DNA from: Polynucleobacter sp. 71A-WALBACH
Lineage (GTDB): Bacteria > Pseudomonadota > Gammaproteobacteria > Burkholderiales > Burkholderiaceae
Length of the DNA: 64,000 nt
Direction: 5' to 3'
Assembly (NCBI RefSeq): GCF_018882365.1
Contig: NZ_JACVOP010000002.1
Coordinates: forward strand, 124,001 to 188,000
The notes beneath the pieces were generated by a model. The model searched no databases. It was given only the letters and a program-made list of their open reading frames with translations, and was not told the origin of the DNA. Position numbers and translations under genes: made by a program. Below are positions 15,690-24,485 of the stretch, piece by piece; within the stretch, counting starts at the first letter, position 1; each line of letters begins with the position of its first letter.

Positions 15690-16145
15690 GGGACCCCTTC
15701 ACTATTCATTTAGATGAATGAGCAATGTAGAGGCCGAACCTCAAAGAGTCAAACAAAATAAATCACCATATCCCTATTAATGAATTTACGAGAGAGTAAT
15801 TCAGTCAAGGGCACCCCAAGGGGGTGGCTTGCGAACCCTTGACGGCCACGACCAAAGAAACGCTCTTTTATGCCCAAGGTGGCGTAATAACACATTGGGC
15901 ATAAAGACTCATGGCGAGTTAATGAGGCGGGCCAACAAAAACCCCAGAAATATCCAAAGCTCATACCAAGCACCTCAATAATTAATTCATGTAGTGAGGG
16001 CTAAATACTCTAACTACTGCTTCATACCATCGCGTCTTCACTAGAGTCGCACCTAGTAGCGTAGCAATGGATAGGTTCATGCTCTATCAATTGGAATGAA
16101 GCTAGCCAATTCACGAATGGATAAATACATTGATAGGGGTGGCAT
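15690..16145. other. Gene-poor stretch inside the island
   Basis: About 455 bp without a convincing gene. A 74-codon minus-strand frame (15749-15973) exists but has no ribosome site or recognisable family, and its middle, reading GRGRQGFASHPLG, resembles chance translation of a repetitive non-coding stretch. The far right end (16134-16141) holds a good ribosome site, AGGGGTGG, for the broken gene that starts at 16146. Probably decayed island DNA. Confidence 0.5.
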
Positions 16146-16337
16146 ATGCCAATTTCAAATACAGACTTGCAAGAGTTAGCTAAGGTTTCCTTGGATGAGT
16201 ACTTGCGTAATCTACCGGTCGATCAAATTGCGGTGCAAAATTCTTGTGGCGGTCTCCAGAACATCTCGTTTGTTGATGGTCTCAATCGCCTTGGCAATAA
16301 CCGACGGCGTAATGCTTTCAATAGGCAGTGCCCCTAG
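16146..16337 (+). pseudogene. 5' fragment of an island gene, cut by a deletion
   Basis: The start is real-looking: AGGGGTGG precedes the ATG by 4 nt, and MPISNTDLQELAKVSLDEYL (1-20) followed by RNLPVDQIA reads like a folded helical protein start. From about codon 30 the frame runs into sequence that is the reverse complement of the integrase gene, so the rest is not original coding sequence. The junction is near 16230-16240. The N-terminus vaguely recalls phage structural proteins, but I cannot name a family. Confidence 0.55.
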
Positions 16338-16760
16338 AGATTTATAAACATCACGCTCAAAAGCTCTTTTGGATTTCGTGAAGTGGGTTGCACTCCATTC
16401 TTTCTCTTTCATAGAGAACCATTCTTCAGCTACAGCCTTGAAGGTGCTGTCACTTTGAGATGCGGCATTGGCTCTATTAAGGCGCCTGGAGATGACTGGA
16501 TCCTGACCTTTAGTAAGACAGGCTTTGACCTCGTTTAGCTCTAGTCTTGCTTGAGCTAGGCTGTTTTGTGGATACCCGCCTATGGAATAACTTTTTTCTT
16601 TACCTTCGATGCGATATTTGATGCGCCAAATAGCAGTTTGGGTCTGGGTGATAAGTAAATAAAGGCCTCGGCCATCTGCAAGCTTGCTACCTGGGGCTGA
16701 GCGGTTGATGAAGCTCTTGATCCCTTTATCCGTAAGCTTTCCAGAAATACCCCCAACCAT
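16212..16760 (-). pseudogene. Tyrosine integrase fragment (DUF4102 type), C-terminus lost
   Basis: The frame encodes the N-terminal arm-binding domain (LTDKGIKSFINRSAPGSKLADGRGLYLLIT onward) and the start of the core-binding SAM-like domain (TFKAVAEEWFSMKEKEWSATH...). It ends after ETATRILHR plus five unrelated residues. Intact enzymes of this P4-like family are about 400 residues; this one is about 182 and lacks the whole catalytic domain with the Arg-His-Arg-Tyr set, so it cannot recombine. I chose the Met at 16760; a frame opening at 16844 adds 28 residues with repeats. It lies next to the ssrA 3' end, as expected for an ssrA-specific integrase. Confidence 0.85.
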
Positions 16761-16810
16761 GTTTTTGACCTTGTTCGATTTTGCTCTGATACCCCCAATA
16801 ATACCCCCAG
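16747..16810 (-). repeat. Triple GGGGGTAT repeats before the integrase
   Basis: The plus strand has ATACCCCCA three times, at 16747, 16789 and 16801, i.e. (T)TGGGGGTAT on the integrase strand. They lie at and just before the integrase start, between it and the ssrA end. Such short repeats near an attachment site are candidates for arm-type integrase binding sites; this is inference. Confidence 0.5.
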
Positions 16811-16872
16811 CGTATTTGGATACAGCAGAATCTAGAAAGACCACAATGGGCGTAGAGCCCTTTATCTACAAA

Positions 16873-16900
16873 GAAAAACGCCACCCTGGTGGGTGGCGTT
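16873..16900 (-). terminator. Terminator of ssrA
   Basis: A 10-bp stem AACGCCACCC / GGGTGGCGTT with a 4-nt loop is followed on the minus strand by TTTTTCTTTG. It starts 21 bp past the tmRNA 3' CCA. A near copy exists at 12839-12864. Confidence 0.88.
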
Positions 16901-16921
16901 GGACTGTTACATACTTCAAAA

Positions 16922-17280
16922 TGGTGGAGTCGGCGGGAATCGAACCCGCGTCCGCAAATCCTCTACAACAAGTTCTACATACTTAGTCATATCATTTAAT
17001 TTAGCTAGCTAGTCACAGACTGACATGTTCCACGCTGGCGATTCACTAAGTTTTCGAATCATTCCCCGTGACATGAAATGATCTTATCTCTTGTAAATGA
17101 CCCTGACCTAGCTTTCGCTAGCTGACCCAAGAGAGAATCAGTTCAGGGGCAACCGCAATTAAGCGGCTAGTGCGAAACGTTCGTCGTTTGCAGTTATTAC
17201 ATTCCCATTGATTTACGAGATAACGGGTCCTCGGTATGCCCTTGATGCTTTGTAATCCACGTCGAAACCATGTCGACCCC
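16922..17280 (-). ncRNA. ssrA: Transfer-messenger RNA (tmRNA)
   Basis: The RNA rescues stalled ribosomes by acting first as alanyl-tRNA and then as mRNA for a degradation tag. The 5' end GGGGTCGACATGGTTTCGACG and the 3' end with T-arm GGTTCGATTCC and encoded CCA (16922-16924) form the tRNA-like domain. The tag frame at 17159-17191 reads ANDERFALAA followed by TAA. The length of about 359 nt is usual for a one-piece proteobacterial tmRNA. Its 3' end serves as the attachment site of the adjacent island. A tRNA finder might call only the 3' half here. Confidence 0.96.
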
Positions 17281-17359
17281 GGAGTTCATGCATTGGAAGC
17301 TCTATTTTAAGGCTCTTAGTCTTAAATTGCTTGATATCTTGCGGATTGCTAACTTAGCC

Positions 17360-18037
17360 CTACTGCGGGAAGATGATTGCGAGTAATTCTTTTGGATGGC
17401 GTACGAGAAAATCTGCACCCCAGGCCTCAGGGGGCTCTTCACAGCCACAATAGCCGTATGCTGCGGCGATGGTCTTCATGCCTGCTGCTTTGCCTGCCAT
17501 GATGTCTCTAATGTCATCACCAATATATACCGAGCTACTCGGGTCAATATTGGCGGCTCTAGCGGCATGCAAGATGGGCTCAGGATGTGGTTTTGAGTAG
17601 GAAGTGGTGTCCCCAGAGACTGTTGATACCGCTCTTTGGCGTAATCCCATCAAGTCAGTGAGGGGGTTGGTAAAGCGTTCGCTCTTGTTGGTGACTATGC
17701 CCCAAGGAAGGCTGGCGCTATCCAATTGATCCAATAAATGATCTATACCCTCGAAAAGCACACTATTTACCAGCAAAGCCTTCTCATAGTTCGCAAAAAA
17801 CTCATCTCGTAATGTAATGAAGTCTGGGTGATCGGTGTCGATTCCAAATGCGCCACCAATCAGTCCACGAGCCCCAGCGGAGGCATGGGGACGTAAGAAC
17901 TCATATGGCTTTGGAGCAAGATTGCGGGCAATGAGGAGTTGATTTGCCGCCGCTACAAGGTCTGGAGCGGTATCAGCAATGGTGCCATCTAGGTCAAAAA
18001 AGATGCCTTTGTATGGACTCACTAACCCGTTGCTCAT
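17360..18037 (-). CDS. gph: HAD phosphatase, phosphoglycolate phosphatase-like
   Basis: A 225-residue HAD-family phosphatase. Motif I is DLDGT with nucleophile Asp15 and acid Asp17, motif II is in GIVTNKS, the motif III lysine is in SKPHPEP, and motif IV is YIGDDIRD. A helical cap of the Gph type (about 20-90) lies between motifs I and II. Phosphoglycolate phosphatase removes 2-phosphoglycolate formed during DNA repair or other metabolism. The start overlaps the ubiG stop by 4 nt, so the two are coupled; ubiG-gph is a usual pair in beta-proteobacteria. Exact substrate not proven. Confidence 0.85.
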   Translation of the reverse strand: MSNGLVSPYKGIFFDLDGTIADTAPDLVAAANQLLIARNLAPKPYEFLRPHASAGARGLIGGAFGIDTDHPDFITLRDEFFANYEKALLVNSVLFEGIDHLLDQLDSASLPWGIVTNKSERFTNPLTDLMGLRQRAVSTVSGDTTSYSKPHPEPILHAARAANIDPSSSVYIGDDIRDIMAGKAAGMKTIAAAYGYCGCEEPPEAWGADFLVRHPKELLAIIFPQ

Positions 18038-18723
18038 TTACTGACCGCAATCATGTAATTTACGTCGACATCTTCTCCAAGGCTGTAGACCTGAGTAATA
18101 GGGTTGTAGCTCATACCTTTCATGCCAAGCATTTCCAGCCGAGCTTGGCGGGTAAATGCGACTAATTCAGAAGGTTTGATGAATTTAGCGTATTCGTGCG
18201 TACCTTTAGGCAGCAATCGCAAAATATATTCAGCGCCAATAATGGCAAATAAGTAGGACTTAGGACTGCGATTGAGGGTGCTAAAAAAGAGCGTACCGCC
18301 TGGTTTGCAGAGCTTTGCGCAAGCTCGAACCACGGAGGCGGGGTCTGGGACATGCTCCAGCATCTCCATGCAGGTCACAACGTCATACTGCTCTGGCTCT
18401 TCTTCAGCTAGTGCTTCAGCTGAAATAGAGCGGTATTTGAGGGTCGCGCCTACCTCGAGGGCATGCAATTCAGCGACTTTAAGGGCTTTTTCAGACAAAT
18501 CGATGCCACAGGTATCGGCACCAGACTGGGCAATTGACTCGGCCAGAATCCCGCCACCACAACCGACATCCAAAACTTTCTTGCCCTGGAGATCAACATA
18601 CGACTTGATCCAATCGAGGCGCAGCGGGTTGATTGCATGCAAAGGTTTGAATTCACTATGGGGATCCCACCAGCGATGGGCTAGGGCGCTAAATTTAGCG
18701 ATTTCAGATTGATCGACGTTCAT
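18034..18723 (-). CDS. ubiG: Ubiquinone biosynthesis O-methyltransferase UbiG
   Basis: UbiG carries out both O-methylation steps of ubiquinone synthesis at the inner membrane. The 229-residue protein has SAM motif [10 protein letters not shown] (50-58), the acidic residue in GIDLSEKAL, and the family-typical start [25 protein letters not shown] (about 11-35). [14 protein letters not shown] is the post-I region. The end YNPITQ...[12 protein letters not shown] also fits. It lies downstream of ompA in the same orientation, separated by the ompA terminator, and is coupled to gph. Confidence 0.95.
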   Translation of the reverse strand: MNVDQSEIAKFSALAHRWWDPHSEFKPLHAINPLRLDWIKSYVDLQGKKVLDVGCGGGILAESIAQSGADTCGIDLSEKALKVAELHALEVGATLKYRSISAEALAEEEPEQYDVVTCMEMLEHVPDPASVVRACAKLCKPGGTLFFSTLNRSPKSYLFAIIGAEYILRLLPKGTHEYAKFIKPSELVAFTRQARLEMLGMKGMSYNPITQVYSLGEDVDVNYMIAVSK

Positions 18724-18780
18724 ATGGATTAAGGCGCAGGAAGCGCGCTGAGATAAATGAATTACGAATATAGCGGAAAT

Positions 18781-18809
18781 AAAAAAGCCCGGCAGAACCG
18801 GGCTTTTTT
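18781..18809 (-). terminator. Terminator of ompA
   Basis: A perfect 12-bp stem AAAAAAGCCCGG / CCGGGCTTTTTT with a 5-nt loop, 14 bp after the ompA stop. The symmetric A and T runs would allow it to work in both directions. Confidence 0.92.
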
Positions 18810-18823
18810 ACAAGTAAAAAGAA

Positions 18824-19393
18824 TTACTTAACTGCAGCTGTACCAACAACTTCGATGTCAGTGCGGCGGTTCTTAGCGCGGCCTTCAGCAGTTGCATTGC
18901 TCGCAACTGGATTGCTCTTGCCTTTTGATTCTGTGTAAATACGGCTACCGTCAACACCTTTGCTTACTAAGTAAGCTTTAACGGACTGAGCACGACGCTG
19001 GCCGAGAGCCATGTTGTAAGCATCAGTACCAACGCTATCAGTGTTACCAACAGCAATAATTACTTCTAATTTGATCTTGTTCAAGTCAGCAGCGATCTTG
19101 TCCAAAGTTGCTTTACCTTCTGGCTTCAATGTAGCTTTGTCGAAGTCATAAAGTGTGTCAGCTTGCAAAGTGATCTTGCTTTGGCTTACACCGGCGTCAG
19201 CTTTTTTGCCTAACCAGCCATCGCAACCAGGAGCTGCAGTAGCAGGAGTCCAGTTGTTATCACGCCAGCACAATGTGCCGTCGCCGTTTTTCCAGTTCAA
19301 TGCAGAGCTGTTTTCCCAGTTATCAGAAGCCATCGCTGCAGAAGCAGAAACAGTGATAACAGAAGCTAGCAACACTTTTAGGGTTTTGTTCAT
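18824..19393 (-). CDS. ompA: OmpA-family outer-membrane/peptidoglycan-binding protein
   Basis: A 189-residue protein with a signal peptide cleaved near AMA-SD (22/23). A short region with two cysteines (GTLCWRDNNW and PGCDGW, probably one disulfide) follows, then an OmpA C-terminal domain (about 75-185) with LYDFDKATLKPEGKATLDKIA, the GNTDSVGTDAYNMALGQRRAQSVK helix and NRRTDIEV. There is no eight-strand barrel, unlike enteric OmpA; this short form is usual in Burkholderiales. GAGGAC precedes the start by 5 nt. The strong terminator and good ribosome site fit an abundant protein. Divergent from gyrA. Confidence 0.9.
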   Translation of the reverse strand: MNKTLKVLLASVITVSASAAMASDNWENSSALNWKNGDGTLCWRDNNWTPATAAPGCDGWLGKKADAGVSQSKITLQADTLYDFDKATLKPEGKATLDKIAADLNKIKLEVIIAVGNTDSVGTDAYNMALGQRRAQSVKAYLVSKGVDGSRIYTESKGKSNPVASNATAEGRAKNRRTDIEVVGTAAVK

Positions 19394-19553
19394 TTTTAGT
19401 CCTCAAAAATCTCTTTTTTAATTAAAGTCAAACTTAAATGTAATTCGCCCTACTTTGAAGCAAAAAACCGCAAAGCGACACATCTCAATTTCGTACAAAC
19501 TGACAGAATCTTAGCATAGGGGCTATCAGTCATCAAAATGATATTATTTCTAA

Positions 19554-22277
19554 ATGGAACAAGCCGCTAAAGAAACACTACCAATATCCCTAGAAGACGA
19601 AATGCGGCGGTCCTATTTGGACTACGCAATGAGCGTCATTGTCGGCAGAGCCCTGCCAGACGTGCGTGACGGCCTCAAACCGGTTCATCGCCGGGTCTTA
19701 TTTGCGATGTATGAATTAAACAACGATTGGAACCGTGCTTACAAAAAATCTGCCCGTATAGTTGGCGATGTGATTGGTAAATACCATCCACATGGCGATT
19801 CTGCGGTGTATGACACCATTGTTCGCATGGCCCAGGATTTCTCTCTGCGCTATATGCTGGTTGACGGGCAGGGTAACTTTGGCTCCGTAGACGGTGATAA
19901 CGCTGCTGCAATGCGGTATACCGAGATCCGCCTCCGCAAGATCGCCCATGAATTATTGGCCGATTTGGATAAGGAAACCGTGGATTTCGGGCCAAACTAC
20001 GACGGTAGTGAGAAAGAACCCCTCATTCTTCCTGCAAAAGTACCTAATTTGCTGATTAACGGCAGTTCAGGTATTGCAGTGGGTATGGCGACCAATATCC
20101 CTCCCCATAACTTGGATGAGGTGATTGCAGCCTGCTTGCATGTGCTGCACAACCCAGATTGCACGATTGACGAGCTGATTGAGATCATTCCTGCGCCAGA
20201 TTTCCCGACCGCCGGCATTATTTATGGCGTTCAAGGGGTTCGCGAGGGCTATCGTACTGGCCGTGGCCGCGTGGTGATGCGTGCCAAAACCCACTTTGAA
20301 GACCTCGACAAGGGTTCCCGTCAAGCCATCATCGTTGATGAGTTGCCTTACCAGGTCAATAAAAAGAACTTGCTCGAGCGTATTGCCGAGTTGGTGAATG
20401 AGAAAAAAGTAGAAGGCATTTCTGATCTACGTGATGAGTCTGATAAGTCAGGTATGCGCGTAGTGATCGAACTTAAACGCGGTGAAGTGCCTGAAGTAGT
20501 TCTCAACAATTTGTATAAGAGCACTCAACTGCAAGACAACTTTGGTATGAACATGGTGGCTCTGGTGGATAACCAGCCGCGCCTGTTGAACTTAAAGCAA
20601 ATGCTCGAGTACTTCTTGCAGCATCGTCGTGAAGTGGTTACTCGTCGTACGATTTTTGAATTACGTAAAGCACGCGAGCGTGGCCATGTCTTAGAAGGCT
20701 TAGCGGTTGCATTGGCAAATATAGATGAATTTATCGCCATCATTAAAGCTGCTGCAAACCCAGTCGTTGCTAAACAAGAATTGATGAGCAAGCCATGGGA
20801 CTCATCGATGGTGCGCGAGATGTTAGCGCGTGCCGAGACGGATACCCCGGGTGGACGCAACGCTTATCGCCCTGAAGGTTTGTTGCCTGAGTACGGCATG
20901 CAGACTTCCGGTTTATATCGTTTGTCCGATAGCCAGGCGCAAGAAATTTTGCAGATGCGTTTGCAACGCTTGACTGGCCTTGAGCAAGACAAGATTGTGA
21001 ATGAGTACAAAGATGTGATGGCAGAGATTTCTGACTTGCTCGACTTACTTTCTAAGCCTGAGCGCGTCACTCAAGTCATTGAGTCTGAATTAAAAGAAGT
21101 GCAAGCCGAATTTGGTATTGCTGGTGGAGACTCTGGCCGTCGTTCATTCATCGAAATGAATGCTACTGAGTTGTTCACGGAAGATTTGATCACGCCGCAA
21201 GATATGGTGGTCACACTTTCCAATACCGGCTACATGAAGAGTCAGCCTCTGAGTGAATACCGTGCGCAAAAGCGTGGTGGTCGTGGCAAGCAAGCTGCAG
21301 CTACTAAGAATGAAGACTGGATTGAAACACTCTTCGTTGCGAATACGCATGACATCATTCTCTGCTTCTCTGATCGTGGACGCATGTACTGGCTCAAAGT
21401 GTGGGAAGTTCCACAAGGTAGCCGTAACTCGCGTGGTAAGCCGATCGTCAACATGTTCCCATTGATTGAAGGTGAAAAGATCACAGTGATTCTCCCAATC
21501 AAGGGATATCAGGATGATCATTACGTCTTTATGGCAACGAGCTTGGGTACAGTGAAGAAGACGCGTTTGTCTGATTTCTCTAATCCACGTAAGGCTGGAA
21601 TTATTGCTGTCGACTTAAATGAAAACGACTTCTTAGTTGGCGCTGCTATTACCGATGGTCAGCATGATGTGATGTTGTTCTCTGATGCTGGTAAAGCAGT
21701 GCGCTTTGATGAGAATGATGTTCGCCCAATGGGTCGTACTGCGCGCGGAGTGCGCGGTATGAACTTAGGTGAAGGTCATCAAGTAATCGCTATGTTAGTT
21801 GCTCCCGCTGAAGCCGCAGAAGGTGCTGAAGCAGTTGTGGTTGATGCGAATGGCCTCGCCATTCCAAGTAGCGTTCTGACCGCAACAGAAAATGGTTTTG
21901 GTAAGCGTACCCCGATTGGTGAATATACCCGTCATGGTCGCGGCACTAAAGGCATGATCGCGATTCAGACAACTGAGCGTAACGGCAAAGTAGTTGCCGC
22001 TGCTTTGGTATCGCCTGAAGATCAAATTATGTTGATCACCACTGGCGGCATCTTAGTGCGCACACGTGTTTCAGAGATTCGTGAGATGGGGCGCGCAACC
22101 CAAGGCGTCACTTTGATTAACGTCGATGAAGGTACGCGTTTGTCGGGCTTACAGCGGATTGCTGAGAGCGATTCTGATGATGAGAATGATTTGGACGATG
22201 GTGAAGAGGGCGAAGAAGGTGATGTAGCCGCTAATCCAGTAGTGGACTCCAATTCCGATGAAGCTGGTGATGCCTAA
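19554..22277 (+). CDS. gyrA: DNA gyrase subunit A
   Basis: GyrA cuts and rejoins DNA in the GyrA2B2 complex that adds negative supercoils. The 907-residue protein has the start [24 protein letters not shown], the catalytic Tyr122 (AAMRYTEIR), the quinolone region with Ser83 and Asp87 both in wild-type form, and the GyrA box QKRGGRGK at about 568-575, which marks it as gyrase rather than ParC. Six-blade C-terminal repeats follow. The tail is strongly acidic ([20 protein letters not shown]), a regulatory feature known from other gyrases. It opens the long gyrA-to-lapB block. Confidence 0.98.
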   Translation: MEQAAKETLPISLEDEMRRSYLDYAMSVIVGRALPDVRDGLKPVHRRVLFAMYELNNDWNRAYKKSARIVGDVIGKYHPHGDSAVYDTIVRMAQDFSLRYMLVDGQGNFGSVDGDNAAAMRYTEIRLRKIAHELLADLDKETVDFGPNYDGSEKEPLILPAKVPNLLINGSSGIAVGMATNIPPHNLDEVIAACLHVLHNPDCTIDELIEIIPAPDFPTAGIIYGVQGVREGYRTGRGRVVMRAKTHFEDLDKGSRQAIIVDELPYQVNKKNLLERIAELVNEKKVEGISDLRDESDKSGMRVVIELKRGEVPEVVLNNLYKSTQLQDNFGMNMVALVDNQPRLLNLKQMLEYFLQHRREVVTRRTIFELRKARERGHVLEGLAVALANIDEFIAIIKAAANPVVAKQELMSKPWDSSMVREMLARAETDTPGGRNAYRPEGLLPEYGMQTSGLYRLSDSQAQEILQMRLQRLTGLEQDKIVNEYKDVMAEISDLLDLLSKPERVTQVIESELKEVQAEFGIAGGDSGRRSFIEMNATELFTEDLITPQDMVVTLSNTGYMKSQPLSEYRAQKRGGRGKQAAATKNEDWIETLFVANTHDIILCFSDRGRMYWLKVWEVPQGSRNSRGKPIVNMFPLIEGEKITVILPIKGYQDDHYVFMATSLGTVKKTRLSDFSNPRKAGIIAVDLNENDFLVGAAITDGQHDVMLFSDAGKAVRFDENDVRPMGRTARGVRGMNLGEGHQVIAMLVAPAEAAEGAEAVVVDANGLAIPSSVLTATENGFGKRTPIGEYTRHGRGTKGMIAIQTTERNGKVVAAALVSPEDQIMLITTGGILVRTRVSEIREMGRATQGVTLINVDEGTRLSGLQRIAESDSDDENDLDDGEEGEEGDVAANPVVDSNSDEAGDA

Positions 22278-22308
22278 TTGGCATTCATACAAGGTTAATT
22301 AACTCATC

Positions 22309-23406
22309 ATGACGTTTGACCGCCGCATTTTCAATTTCGCTGCGGGGCCCGCTACTCTGCCTGAAGAGGTATTACAGCAGGCCGCTGCGGAGATGTTGAA
22401 TTGGCAGGGCTTGGGTGCAAGCGTCATGGAGGTAAGCCATCGCGGCAAGGAGTTTATGGCCCTGTATGGGGAAGTGCTGCAAGATTTACGCACCCTCATG
22501 CGCATTCCTGATTCCTATGAAATATTGATGCTTCAAGGTGGTGGCTTAGGTCAGAATGCCGCCATACCAATGAACTTGATGCCTTTAGCGAAGAATGGCC
22601 CTATGGCCGATTTTTTAGTGACTGGTATTTGGTCTGAAAAGTCATTTAAAGAGGCGGAGAAGTATGGTTTTGCTCATCTAGCGGCATCTTCCGCCTCTGA
22701 CAAATTCAATACGATTCCCCCAAGGTCTTCTTGGCAGCTATCTGATGACGCTGCTTACGTTCATTACTGTGCCAATGAAACCATTGGTGGCGTGGAGTTT
22801 CCAGGGGTGCCAGATGTGAATGGCAAGTTATTGGTTGCGGATATTTCTAGCAATATCCTTTCCAAAGAAATGGATGTCACAAAGTGCGGAGTATGGTTTG
22901 GTGGTGCACAAAAAAATATTGGCCCATCCGGCGTGACGATTGTGATCGTGCGCAAAGATTTAATGGGACACAGCATGAAGATCACCCCATCGATTTGGGA
23001 TTGGTCCAAACAAGCGGCAACTGATTCAATGCTCAACACGCCGCCAACTTTTTCAATTTACATGGCTGGGCTAGGCTTTAAGTGGTTGCTAAAACAGGGC
23101 GGTGTTAAGGCGATTGAAAAGCGCAATCAAGAAAAAGCGGACTTACTCTACAACTTCTTGGATCAAAGCAGTCTTTATGAGAATCGAATTCCTAAAGAAT
23201 ATCGCTCGCGAATGAATGTCACTTTCTTCCTGAAGGACGAGAGCTTAAATGCTCAGTTTTTAGAGCAATCCAATACGGCAGGATTAGTTGCGTTGCGCGG
23301 TCATAAGGCTGCGGGTGGTATGCGCGCCAGCATTTACAACGCAATGCCACTTGAGGGTGTCAAAGCGCTAGTGGAATTTATGCGTGACTTTGAAAGGCGT
23401 GCTTAA
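22309..23406 (+). CDS. serC: Phosphoserine aminotransferase
   Basis: SerC makes 3-phosphoserine in serine synthesis and acts in pyridoxal phosphate synthesis. The 365-residue fold-type I enzyme has NFAAGPATLPEEVLQQA near the start, the pyridoxal lysine Lys202 in FGGAQKNIGPSG, and GHKAAGGMRASIYNAMP near the end. Its stop shares one base with the pheA start (TAATG), showing tight coupling. The serC-pheA-hisC-tyrA-aroA order is found across proteobacteria. Confidence 0.97.
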   Translation: MTFDRRIFNFAAGPATLPEEVLQQAAAEMLNWQGLGASVMEVSHRGKEFMALYGEVLQDLRTLMRIPDSYEILMLQGGGLGQNAAIPMNLMPLAKNGPMADFLVTGIWSEKSFKEAEKYGFAHLAASSASDKFNTIPPRSSWQLSDDAAYVHYCANETIGGVEFPGVPDVNGKLLVADISSNILSKEMDVTKCGVWFGGAQKNIGPSGVTIVIVRKDLMGHSMKITPSIWDWSKQAATDSMLNTPPTFSIYMAGLGFKWLLKQGGVKAIEKRNQEKADLLYNFLDQSSLYENRIPKEYRSRMNVTFFLKDESLNAQFLEQSNTAGLVALRGHKAAGGMRASIYNAMPLEGVKALVEFMRDFERRA

Positions 23407-24485
23407 TGAGTAACGAAGAACAGCGCCTAGCGCCGATCCGCGACAAGATTGATGCGCTGGATGCAGAAATTTTAGATTTATTGACTCAGCGTGCGCAAGC
23501 AGCTCAAGAAGTCGGCCACATTAAAGGTGACTTTTTATCGCCAGTCTTTAGACCTGAGCGTGAGCGTCAAGTAGTTTCAAGGCTTCAAGGTATTAACAAG
23601 GGCCCTTTACTGCCTGATGGGATTGCCGCAATTTGGCGTGAAGTCATGTCGGCTTGCAGAGCTCTTGAAGCTCGTCAGACGATTGCCTATCTTGGGCCGG
23701 TCGGAACATTTTCAGAGCAAGCAGCACAAACCTACTTTGGTCACTCGATTGCAGGTTTGCCTTGTAACAGCCTTGATGAAGTATTCAAGGCGGTAGAGAA
23801 GGGCGCGGCGCAATTTGGTGTTGTTCCGGTAGAAAATTCCAGTGAGGGTGCAATTTCAAGAACCTTGGATTTGCTGTTAGATTCTCCAATGCGGATTAGC
23901 GGCGAAGTGGTTCTTCCTATTCGTCACCATCTCTTAACTAAGAGTGGTAATTTGGATGGCGTAACTACGGTTTGCGCTCACGCACAAGCTTTAGCGCAGT
24001 GTCAGCAATGGCTGAGTTTGCATGCCCCCCAGTTAAAGCGCCAGGCTGTTAGCAGTAATGCTGAGGCTGCCCGTATGGCATCTATTGACCCAACATTAGC
24101 AGCGATTGCTGGCGACCCTGCTCAAGAGGCTTATGGCCTCCAAGCGGTTGCCGCACAGATTCAAGATGACCCACATAACCGTACCCGTTTTGTGGTGGTG
24201 GGTACTTATGAATGTCAACCTACCGGCAAGGATCAAACCTCTTTAGTGCTTTCGGTGGATAACCAGCCTGGCGCTGTGCATCGTCTGTTGGAGCCTTTGG
24301 CTAAGCATGGTGTTTCCATGAATCGCTTCGAGTCTCGCCCTGCGCGCAAAGGTACTTGGGAATATCACTTCTATATTGACGTTGCCGGACATACTAATGA
24401 TGCAAAGGTAGCTAAAGCGTTGGAAGACTTAAAAGCCGCGGCTGCCTTTTATAAAAACCTTGGCTCATATCCTCACTCAGCATGA
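23406..24485 (+). CDS. pheA: Bifunctional chorismate mutase/prephenate dehydratase
   Basis: This P-protein converts chorismate to prephenate and then phenylpyruvate. In 359 residues it has an AroQ chorismate mutase domain (about 5-90, LAPIRDKIDALDAEILDLLTQRAQ), a prephenate dehydratase domain (about 94-270, with YLGPVGTFSEQAA and NRTRFVVVG) and a C-terminal ACT domain (about 280-355) containing ESRPARKGTWEYHFYID, which binds phenylalanine for feedback inhibition. The start overlaps serC by 1 nt and the stop overlaps hisC by 4 nt. Confidence 0.97.
   Translation: MSNEEQRLAPIRDKIDALDAEILDLLTQRAQAAQEVGHIKGDFLSPVFRPERERQVVSRLQGINKGPLLPDGIAAIWREVMSACRALEARQTIAYLGPVGTFSEQAAQTYFGHSIAGLPCNSLDEVFKAVEKGAAQFGVVPVENSSEGAISRTLDLLLDSPMRISGEVVLPIRHHLLTKSGNLDGVTTVCAHAQALAQCQQWLSLHAPQLKRQAVSSNAEAARMASIDPTLAAIAGDPAQEAYGLQAVAAQIQDDPHNRTRFVVVGTYECQPTGKDQTSLVLSVDNQPGAVHRLLEPLAKHGVSMNRFESRPARKGTWEYHFYIDVAGHTNDAKVAKALEDLKAAAAFYKNLGSYPHSA

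Larger units (their letters stand above)
12895..16935. mobile_element. Decayed ssrA-integrated genomic island (about 4 kb)
   Basis: The right end is the 3' end of ssrA, where a tyrosine-integrase gene fragment lies next to the tmRNA, the classical arrangement of islands that use ssrA as attachment site. The left end carries TGGTGGGTCGGCG, which matches the last 14 nt of ssrA with one base missing. It is preceded by a copy of the ssrA terminator. This is what insertion at the 3' end would leave: a restored gene beside the integrase and the displaced original end at the far side. Inside are an unknown ORF, a Fic protein, an exonuclease and broken genes. The left repeat is short and diverged, so the exact border is inferred. 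Confidence 0.72.

Noticed and set aside
15749..15973. 74-codon minus-strand frame in the island
   Set aside because: No ribosome site, no family, and composition unlike a folded protein; probably chance translation.
16922..17010. tRNA gene suggested by the T-arm and CCA
   Set aside because: The T-arm and acceptor end belong to the tRNA-like domain of tmRNA; the 5' half of a tRNA is missing here and the tag frame lies upstream.
19554..20200. Quinolone-resistance changes in gyrA
   Set aside because: Ser83 and Asp87 are both wild type.
22200..22277. Acidic repeat tail of gyrA as a sign of frameshift or fusion
   Set aside because: Acidic C-terminal tails are known in gyrases, and the frame is continuous with a normal stop.
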